Origin: a bacterium
GTDB lineage: Bacteria > Pseudomonadota > Gammaproteobacteria > Burkholderiales > Methylophilaceae
Direction: 5' to 3'
Assembly (NCBI GenBank): GCA_027310505.1
Contig: DAIDAS010000221.1
Location: 1-5,693 of the forward strand
Length of the DNA stretch: 5,693 nt
In this document: positions 1 through 4,466 of the stretch, piece after piece
Position numbering within the stretch: the stretch's first letter is position 1
Layout: every line of letters starts with the position of its first letter
The notes under the pieces: generated by a model
Told to the model about the DNA's origin: nothing
Databases searched by the model: none
The model's input: the letters and a program-made list of their open reading frames with translations, nothing else
Position numbers and translations under genes: made by a program

Positions 1-581
1 GGAATCGCCAGAAAAAACGAAAACTCGGTGGCTGCCTTGCGTGAAAGTTCGAATACCACTCCACCCAGAATCGTCGCTCCAGCGCGGGAGACGCCAGGGA
101 ACAGCGCCAGTGCCTGTGCGCAGCCCACTTTTAGGGCATGCTTCCAGTCCATGTCGTCCACGGTTGGTGTATCCGGCTCAGGCGCTAACCGCTCGACGGC
201 CAGAATGGCAAAGCCGCCAACGATCAGCGCGATCGCTACCGTAACCGGCGAGAACAGATACTGTTTGATGGCGTGGTGAAAGGCCAGCCCCAGTATTGCT
301 GCAGGTAGAAAGGCAATCATGAGGTTGACGGCGAGGCGTTGCGAGGCCGCCTCGGTCGCCATACTCGCCACGGTGTGTCCGATGCGGGTGCGGTACTCCC
401 AGCACACCGCCAGAATCGCGCCGAGTTGAATGACGATCTCGAATACTTTGCCGCGATCGTCGTTAAAGTTCAGAAGGTCACCAGCAATAATCAGGTGGCC
501 GGTGCTGGAAACGGGGAGGAATTCGGTCGCGCCCTCGACAATGCCGAGCAGCAAGGCTTTTAGGAGAAGAATGGAATCCAT
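1..581 (-). CDS. uppP: Undecaprenyl-diphosphatase UppP (BacA family), 3'-truncated by the window edge
   Basis: Integral membrane enzyme that dephosphorylates undecaprenyl diphosphate to the monophosphate, recycling the lipid carrier for peptidoglycan and other envelope polymers; overexpression is known to give bacitracin resistance. I translated the minus strand from the ATG at 581: 193 full codons plus two bases, against a usual length of about 265-275, so the C-terminal quarter lies outside. Both family signatures are present: EGATEFLPVSSTGH (residues 16-29, with the conserved acidic pair E16/E20 and H29) and FPGVSRAGAT (161-170, with the conserved R166). Hydrophobic stretches fall around 84-101 and 113-130. 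The start is well fixed: an in-frame TAG lies nine codons upstream with no start codon between, and MDSILLLKALLLGIVEG is a typical N-terminus. No convincing Shine-Dalgarno sequence precedes the ATG. The gene is divergent from tolC. Identification is secure. Confidence 0.96.
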   Translation of the reverse strand, partial: MDSILLLKALLLGIVEGATEFLPVSSTGHLIIAGDLLNFNDDRGKVFEIVIQLGAILAVCWEYRTRIGHTVASMATEAASQRLAVNLMIAFLPAAILGLAFHHAIKQYLFSPVTVAIALIVGGFAILAVERLAPEPDTPTVDDMDWKHALKVGCAQALALFPGVSRAGATILGGVVFELSRKAATEFSFFLAI

Positions 582-661
582 GAAGAACCGGGGTGGGCAA
601 AACCCCTATTCTACACGCGAACACGCTGGCTACATTGCTGTCATATGAAGCGCGCAAAATG

Positions 662-716
662 TCCCGGAACACATAGTTCGCTGACTTGTGTTGTGTGGCG
701 GCGCTTGATTCCGGGA
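662..716. repeat. Perfect 8-bp inverted repeat with a wide spacer
   Basis: TCCCGGAA at 662-669 is matched by its exact reverse complement TTCCGGGA at 709-716, with 39 bp between the arms. The match does not extend outward or inward. The spacing is too wide for a tight hairpin, and no T-run follows, so it is not a terminator. It could be a pair of protein-binding half-sites or coincidence; an 8-bp match within a few hundred bases is only mildly unexpected. Confidence 0.4.
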
Positions 717-770
717 GCGTGCCAATGGGCGTAGAATTGAACAAAACGTAACATTTTCAAACAACGTATT

Positions 771-790
771 GTGTGCCACACTTGGTGTGG
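771..790. promoter_or_regulatory. Overlapping palindromes just upstream of tolC, possible operator
   Basis: CCACAC (776-781), a TTG spacer (782-784) and GTGTGG (785-790) form a perfect 6-bp inverted repeat. The same left arm also pairs with GTGTG at 771-775 (GTGTG-C-CACAC). The CACAC core can therefore fold with either neighbour. The element ends 26 bp before the tolC ATG and fills the spacer of the weak hexamer pair TTGTGT (769-774) / TATGTG (791-796), a position suited to a repressor site. No T-run follows, so it is not an intrinsic terminator. The arms are seen directly; a regulatory role is inference. Confidence 0.4.
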
Positions 791-816
791 TATGTGAAAA
801 CTTATTCAGGTAAAAC

Positions 817-2178
817 ATGACCCATCAACACCGTTTATCAACGCTTTCCGTGAGCTTGCTTGCGCTCCTGTTTGCGTCGACTCCAGGCATGGCGGACCAG
901 CCCCAGAATCTGCTGGATATCTACCGGCTGGCGCAAAGCAATGATCCGGGCTGGGCCTCGGCACAAAGCTCGCGGCTCGCGGCGCAGGAGAAACTGGTCC
1001 AAGGCAAGGCGCTGACGCTGCCCACGGTGACGGCTGGTGCCAATGCGAACCATTCCAATACCGACATCCAGTATCGTGGCAGGTCTTCAGTTTTCGGTAA
1101 CGGCACCTCCGAATCCTTCGAGACCTATGGATACAACATTAACCTGACGCACCCGTTGTACCGCAAGCAGAACAGCGTGCAGTACGAGCAATCGAAAACC
1201 CAGGTTGCACAAGCCGAGGAGCAGCTCAACAGTTCGCGCCAGGACCTGATGCTGCGTGTGTCGCAGGCGTATTTTGACGTGCTGCTGGCACAAGACAAGA
1301 TCGATCTCATCGTTGCGCAGAAAGCCGCCATTACCCGCCAACTGGAGCAAGCCAAGGCTAATTTCGAGGTGGGGACCTCTACCATCACCGATGTGCATGA
1401 AGCGCAGGCGCGTTTTGACCTGACTACCGCGCAGGAAATCGCCGCCGTCAACGATCTCGAAGTCAAGAAGCGTGCCATTCAGGCCATTACGACGCAGTTG
1501 CCGCCCCGTCTGGCAACGGCCAGGAGCGATTTGCAGGTGGCCGTTCCACAACCGTCTGATATGGAAAGCTGGGTGGAAACGGCCGAGCAGAACAATGTGG
1601 CATTAAAGGTTCAGCTGCAGAACCTGCAACTGGCAACGCAAGAAATCGAGCGCACCCATGCAGGACATCTGCCGACACTGGATGTGGTTGGAAATTATGT
1701 AGATACCCGTGCGAATAGTGGCGTTCAGGGCTTCGGTAGCGACCTGAAAAATCTCACCGTGGGCCTGCAATTGCAGATTCCGTTGTATCAGGGCGGATCG
1801 ATCACTTCCAAGGAGCGCGAGGCTGCCGCCAACCGGCAAAAAGCGCAGGACGATGTCGAGGCTGCGCGCCGCCAGGCCGATTTGCAGACACGCCAGGCGT
1901 TCCTTAATGTCACCAGCACGGTGGCGCAGGTCAAGGCCCTTGAGCAGGCGCTGGCTTCCAGCCAGAGCCAGCTGGATTCGACTAACCTGGGTTACGAAGT
2001 CGGTGTCCGCACCAGCGTCGACGTGCTCAACGCCCAGCAGCAGCTATACAGCGCCAAGCGCGACTTGCTGCAGGCGCGCTATACCTACCTGCTGAGTATC
2101 ATTCAGTTGAAAGCGGCTGCCGGCGTGCTGCAGGAACAGGATCTGGGCGAAACCAGCAAGTCGCTGGAAGGGTCATGA
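817..2178 (+). CDS. tolC: TolC-family outer-membrane efflux/type I secretion channel
   Basis: Predicted outer-membrane channel-tunnel protein, the exit duct used by tripartite efflux pumps and type I secretion systems; the family acts as a trimer with a beta-barrel in the outer membrane and a long periplasmic alpha-barrel. The 453-residue length fits the family. A signal peptide is evident (basic start, hydrophobic core 10-20, likely cleavage after GMA at residue 26), followed by the typical NLLDIYRLAQSNDP (31-44). Two OEP repeats are visible: FEVGTSTITDVHEAQ (183-197) matches YEVGVRTSVDVLNAQ (393-407) at an offset of 210 residues, and HPLYRKQNS (112-120) matches IPLYQGGS (321-328) in the barrel strands. 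Between them lie long, Gln/Ala-rich coiled-coil helices. CAGG at 807-810 is a modest ribosome-binding site 6 bp before the ATG. No membrane-fusion or inner-membrane pump gene is in the window, so the transported substrate cannot be inferred. It overlaps the next gene by 4 bp. Confidence 0.93.
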   Translation: MTHQHRLSTLSVSLLALLFASTPGMADQPQNLLDIYRLAQSNDPGWASAQSSRLAAQEKLVQGKALTLPTVTAGANANHSNTDIQYRGRSSVFGNGTSESFETYGYNINLTHPLYRKQNSVQYEQSKTQVAQAEEQLNSSRQDLMLRVSQAYFDVLLAQDKIDLIVAQKAAITRQLEQAKANFEVGTSTITDVHEAQARFDLTTAQEIAAVNDLEVKKRAIQAITTQLPPRLATARSDLQVAVPQPSDMESWVETAEQNNVALKVQLQNLQLATQEIERTHAGHLPTLDVVGNYVDTRANSGVQGFGSDLKNLTVGLQLQIPLYQGGSITSKEREAAANRQKAQDDVEAARRQADLQTRQAFLNVTSTVAQVKALEQALASSQSQLDSTNLGYEVGVRTSVDVLNAQQQLYSAKRDLLQARYTYLLSIIQLKAAAGVLQEQDLGETSKSLEGS

Positions 2179-2732
2179 AAAGGGCTGTACTGGCCGAGTG
2201 TTTCGATAGCCAGTTTGTCCTGATCGATGTTCAGGACAAACTCTGTTCGGCCATGCCTGCACCGGCCCTGCAGGAGATGCTTAAAAACTGCGGCATTCTG
2301 TTGCAGGCCGCCAATCTGCTGAACATTCCCGTCCTTTATACCGAGCAGTACCCGAAGGGGCTGGGGGCAACCCTGCCCGAGTTGGCGCAATGGCTCTCGC
2401 CGGCGAGCAGGGTAGAAAAAACCTGTTTTTCCTGCTGCGAAGAAAGCGCTTTCAGCGACCAGCTCGACGATACACGCAGTCAGGTCGTGCTGGCCGGGAT
2501 GGAGGCGCACATCTGTATCCTGCAAACTGCCTTGCAGTTGCAAGCCATGGGGCGGCAGGTATTCGTGGTCGAAGATGCCGTCATCTCGCGTAATCCGGCC
2601 AATCATGCCAACGCCATGGCAAGATTGCGCGATGGTGGCGTGATCGTCAGCAACACCGAATCGATGGTGTTCGAATGGCTCAAGGTGGCCGAGGGCGAGG
2701 CCTTCAAGCAGATCAGCCGCCTGGTGCGCTGA
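2175..2732 (+). CDS. Isochorismatase-like cysteine hydrolase
   Basis: A 185-residue member of the isochorismatase-like hydrolase superfamily, Rossmann-like enzymes with an Asp-Lys-Cys triad that hydrolyse amides, ureido groups or vinyl ethers. The triad is visible: D18 in VLIDVQDKL (15-23), K82 in VEKTCFSCC (80-88), and C114 in GMEAHICILQTAL (108-120), with the preceding GMEAH as the usual cis-peptide/oxyanion segment. The TEQYPKGLGATLPEL block (56-70) resembles the YcaC/ISOC2-like branch rather than true isochorismatases of siderophore synthesis, so the natural substrate is unknown. No signal peptide is seen, so it is probably cytoplasmic. Its ATG overlaps the tolC stop (ATGA, 2175-2178), and GGAAGGG (2166-2172) inside tolC serves as a close ribosome-binding site, indicating translational coupling. 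The extra cysteines at 84, 87 and 88 beside the catalytic lysine are of unknown significance. Family is confident; function is not. Confidence 0.9.
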   Translation: MKRAVLAECFDSQFVLIDVQDKLCSAMPAPALQEMLKNCGILLQAANLLNIPVLYTEQYPKGLGATLPELAQWLSPASRVEKTCFSCCEESAFSDQLDDTRSQVVLAGMEAHICILQTALQLQAMGRQVFVVEDAVISRNPANHANAMARLRDGGVIVSNTESMVFEWLKVAEGEAFKQISRLVR

Positions 2733-2772
2733 GCCCGCCCGGCGGCTTCTCCTTCAGAGAAAGGGGGTAGCT

Positions 2773-3009
2773 ATGCATCGCAATCGTCTGGCCGTTATCC
2801 TTCTCGCGGGCATCGTGGGCGGATTCGTCGGCAACGGCGTACTGGGGGCGCTATTCACCAGCGCCCCCATCCACGCCCTGCTTTATAACCCGGCGTGGCA
2901 AAGCCCGCTGTTCATGGAAATCACGCTGCAGCGCGATTTGCTGCTGGGGTCGCTGGTGGAGGGGGTGGTGATCGCCTTCCTGCTGGGGCGTACCGCCAAC
3001 CCTAAATAG
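2773..3009 (+). CDS. Small glycine-rich membrane protein of unknown function
   Basis: I do not recognise this 78-residue protein. It appears to have two membrane helices, about residues 6-28 and 56-72. They are joined by a loop with aromatic and proline residues (YNPAWQSP, 38-45). The first helix is glycine-rich with a GGFVGNGVLG run (16-25) that includes GxxxG-type spacing, often seen where helices pack against each other. The second holds an acidic residue (E63) flanked by R54 and R73. Translation is well supported: AGGGGG (2762-2767) sits 5 bp before the ATG, and the hydrophobic pattern holds over the whole length. It lies 40 bp after the hydrolase gene, so it may be the last gene of the tolC transcript. 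A short CG-rich palindrome (around 2735-2745) and TTCTC/GAGAA arms lie in that gap, but no T-run follows. Whether it belongs with tolC functionally is unknown. Confidence 0.72.
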   Translation: MHRNRLAVILLAGIVGGFVGNGVLGALFTSAPIHALLYNPAWQSPLFMEITLQRDLLLGSLVEGVVIAFLLGRTANPK

Positions 3010-3012
3010 CCT

Positions 3013-4281
3013 CTAGGGCCTGATGTGACCGGCCAGAAGGGCTATCACCCGATCCGTGCTGCCCCGGTTTTCCGACCAGAATTTCGTCCCGGCCTCGCCC
3101 ATGCGCTGCATGGTGGCCGGATCGTCAAGCAGGGTGCTGATGGCGGCTGCAAGTTCGGCCGGAGTATTGACCCTGCGTGCCGCGCCATATGCTACGGCTT
3201 GCATGGCGGCCTGTTCAAAATTGAAGGTGTGCGGGCCGACCAGCGCCGGTTTGCCCATGGCGCATGCCTCGATCAGATTCTGCCCGCCGTAAGGCAGCAG
3301 GCTGCCACCGATAAAAGCGACATCGCAGGCGGCGAAATAGGCATACATTTCGCCCATGCTATCGCCCAATATCACCTGACATTTGGCCCCAACCGGCGTG
3401 TTGTCCGAGCGCCGCACAAAGGATATCCCACGCCGCCGGAGCAATTCGGCGACCTCGCCGAAGCGCTGCGGGTGGCGCGGCACAATGACCGTCAACACGT
3501 CGCCACGATCTACCGTGCGCATGGCATCCAGCACCAGCGCTTCCTCGCCCTCACGAGTGCTGGCAGCCAGGAATACCGGGCGTGCCGCACCGAAGCGCTG
3601 CCTCAGCGCAGCGCCCAGCGCGAGGGCGTCGGGTGGTGGCGCGACATCGAACTTGAGGTTGCCTGCAATGTCTACTTTAGGTGCCCCTAGCGTCTGCAGG
3701 CGAACGGCGTCGGCTTCGGTTTGTGCGGCAATTGCGGTGAGGCGTTGCAGCCCCTCTCTTGTCAGTTCACCCAGACGGGCATAGCCTCGCGCCGACTTCT
3801 CCGATAGGCGCGCATTCACCAGCAGCAATGGGACACCCTGTTTGTCGCAGGCGGCGATCAGGTTGAACCAGAGTTCAGTTTCCATCAGCAGTCCGATACG
3901 CGGCTGAAAATGCTGCAGGAATCGTGACATCGCGCCCGGCAGGTCGTATGGCAGATAAACGCGAGATACGCCGTCGCCGAAGAGTTGCTCGCCGGTTGCG
4001 CGACCGGTAGGGGTGGCGTGGGTGAGTAGTATCCGATGATGGGGATAGCGGTGCCGCAGCTGCTCCACCAGCGGTGCCGCAGCACGGGTCTCGCCGACCG
4101 AGACGGCGTGCAGCCAAATCACGGGCGATTGTGGTTTGGGCGCTGCATAAAAACCGAAGCGTTCCGGGATGTGCTGCAGGTATTCCGGTTGCCTGATGGC
4201 GCGCCAGAGCAGTTTGAGCAGGGCGAGCGGCAACAGTAGACAGAGAAGAGTGGTGTAAATCCAGCGTGGCATGGGCGCCAT
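3013..4281 (-). CDS. waaA: 3-deoxy-D-manno-octulosonic acid (Kdo) transferase
   Basis: GT-B fold glycosyltransferase (family GT30) that transfers Kdo from CMP-Kdo to the lipid A precursor at the inner face of the cytoplasmic membrane, starting the LPS core. The 422-residue length matches the family. An N-terminal membrane anchor spans about 8-27. The acceptor-side motif WLHAVSVGE (56-64) carries the conserved catalytic glutamate, here E64. Further family blocks are LLMETELWFN (131-140), GNLKFD (207-212), PRHPQRF (268-274), GDSMGEMYAYFAACDVAFIG (306-325) and GGQNLIEACAMGKP (332-345), the latter two in the CMP-Kdo-binding domain. Whether it adds one, two or more Kdo units cannot be read from sequence. 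The start is slightly uncertain: ATG at 4281 and ATG at 4272 are both in frame; I keep the first. The gene converges on the small membrane-protein gene with 3 bp between stop codons, and is divergent from nrdJ. Confidence 0.96.
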   Translation of the reverse strand: MAPMPRWIYTTLLCLLLPLALLKLLWRAIRQPEYLQHIPERFGFYAAPKPQSPVIWLHAVSVGETRAAAPLVEQLRHRYPHHRILLTHATPTGRATGEQLFGDGVSRVYLPYDLPGAMSRFLQHFQPRIGLLMETELWFNLIAACDKQGVPLLLVNARLSEKSARGYARLGELTREGLQRLTAIAAQTEADAVRLQTLGAPKVDIAGNLKFDVAPPPDALALGAALRQRFGAARPVFLAASTREGEEALVLDAMRTVDRGDVLTVIVPRHPQRFGEVAELLRRRGISFVRRSDNTPVGAKCQVILGDSMGEMYAYFAACDVAFIGGSLLPYGGQNLIEACAMGKPALVGPHTFNFEQAAMQAVAYGAARRVNTPAELAAAISTLLDDPATMQRMGEAGTKFWSENRGSTDRVIALLAGHIRP

Positions 4282-4378
4282 TCTCGCATGAAATCACTGA
4301 TAGCGAGGACTTACGCTCGTCGGTTCCCAGCCGTTTATTTGAGCCATAAAAGTCAACCCAAATAATTTTCATATTTTC

Positions 4379-4408
4379 TTGACTGGCACAACTCGATGGG
4401 TTTATTGT
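4379..4408 (+). promoter_or_regulatory. Predicted sigma70-type promoter of nrdJ
   Basis: TTGACT (4379-4384) matches the -35 consensus at five of six bases, and TATTGT (4403-4408) matches the -10 at four of six, with an 18-bp spacer. Transcription would start near 4415, giving a leader of about 50 nt before the ATG at 4467. The surrounding DNA is AT-rich compared with the coding regions. No cobalamin-riboswitch features were seen in the short leader. Prediction from sequence only. Confidence 0.55.
4386..4401. promoter_or_regulatory. Candidate NrdR box 1 (weaker site)
   Basis: GCACAACTCGATGGGT matches the idealised NrdR box ACACAATATATTGTGT at 9 of 16 positions, with the left arm CACAA intact and the centre diverged. 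On its own it would be unconvincing. Its support comes from position: it starts exactly 32 bp before the stronger site at 4418, about three helical turns, and lies wholly between the -35 and -10 hexamers. Confidence 0.45.
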
Positions 4409-4417
4409 TTCGATCAA

Positions 4418-4433
4418 TCGCAATATATTGTGG
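4418..4433. promoter_or_regulatory. Candidate NrdR box 2 (strong site)
   Basis: TCGCAATATATTGTGG matches the idealised NrdR box ACACAATATATTGTGT at 13 of 16 positions and contains a perfect 10-bp palindrome, CAATATATTG (4421-4430). NrdR is the ATP/dATP-sensing repressor of ribonucleotide reductase genes and typically binds paired boxes. The site covers the expected transcription start of the reductase gene, where bound protein would block polymerase. Confidence 0.72.
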
Positions 4434-4450
4434 TTGGAAGCAAAATAACC

Positions 4451-4457
4451 GGGAGGG
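4451..4457 (+). promoter_or_regulatory. Ribosome-binding site fixing the nrdJ start
   Basis: GGGAGGG lies 9 bp before the ATG at 4467. Other in-frame ATGs at 4485 and 4515 have no comparable purine-rich sequence at a suitable distance, so this site decides in favour of 4467. Confidence 0.7.
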
Positions 4458-4466
4458 AAAAATAAT

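Larger units (their letters stand above)
582..816. other. Divergent intergenic region between uppP and tolC
   Basis: This 235-bp stretch must hold the start signals for both flanking genes. For uppP, a TAGAAT -10-like hexamer reads on the minus strand at 613-608, about 27 bp from the start codon, but without a good -35. For tolC the best pair I can find is weak: TTGTGT (769-774) and TATGTG (791-796) with a 16-bp spacer. Another TAGAAT reads forward at 732-737, also without a good -35. Two inverted repeats lie here and are listed separately. A 62-codon minus-strand open frame (818-630) has no supporting features and is not called. Confidence 0.6.

Noticed and set aside
630..818. A 62-codon minus-strand open frame in the uppP-tolC gap
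   Set aside because: No convincing ribosome-binding site, no hydrophobic or domain pattern, and it spans the probable promoter and palindromes of tolC.
1087..1551. A 154-codon minus-strand open frame inside tolC
   Set aside because: It is antisense to the first OEP repeat of a clear TolC protein and has no independent support.
2103..2606. A 167-codon minus-strand open frame opposite the hydrolase gene
   Set aside because: The plus strand has a complete catalytic triad and a coupled start; the reverse product is unrecognisable.
2733..2762. Possible intrinsic terminator after the hydrolase gene
   Set aside because: The palindromic bits are short (4-5 bp) and no T-run follows; a purine-rich ribosome-binding site comes next instead.
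3025..3690. A 221-codon plus-strand open frame inside waaA
   Set aside because: It is antisense to well-conserved waaA sequence, has no ribosome-binding site of note and no domain I recognise.
4404..4418. FNR-like half-sites TTGTT and ATCAA
   Set aside because: Spacing is 3 bp rather than the required 4, and the first half-site is imperfect. The overlapping NrdR-like site explains the region better.
4415..4466. Possible cobalamin riboswitch in the leader of the B12-dependent reductase
   Set aside because: The predicted leader is only about 50 nt and shows no B12-box-like sequence; far too short for that riboswitch class.
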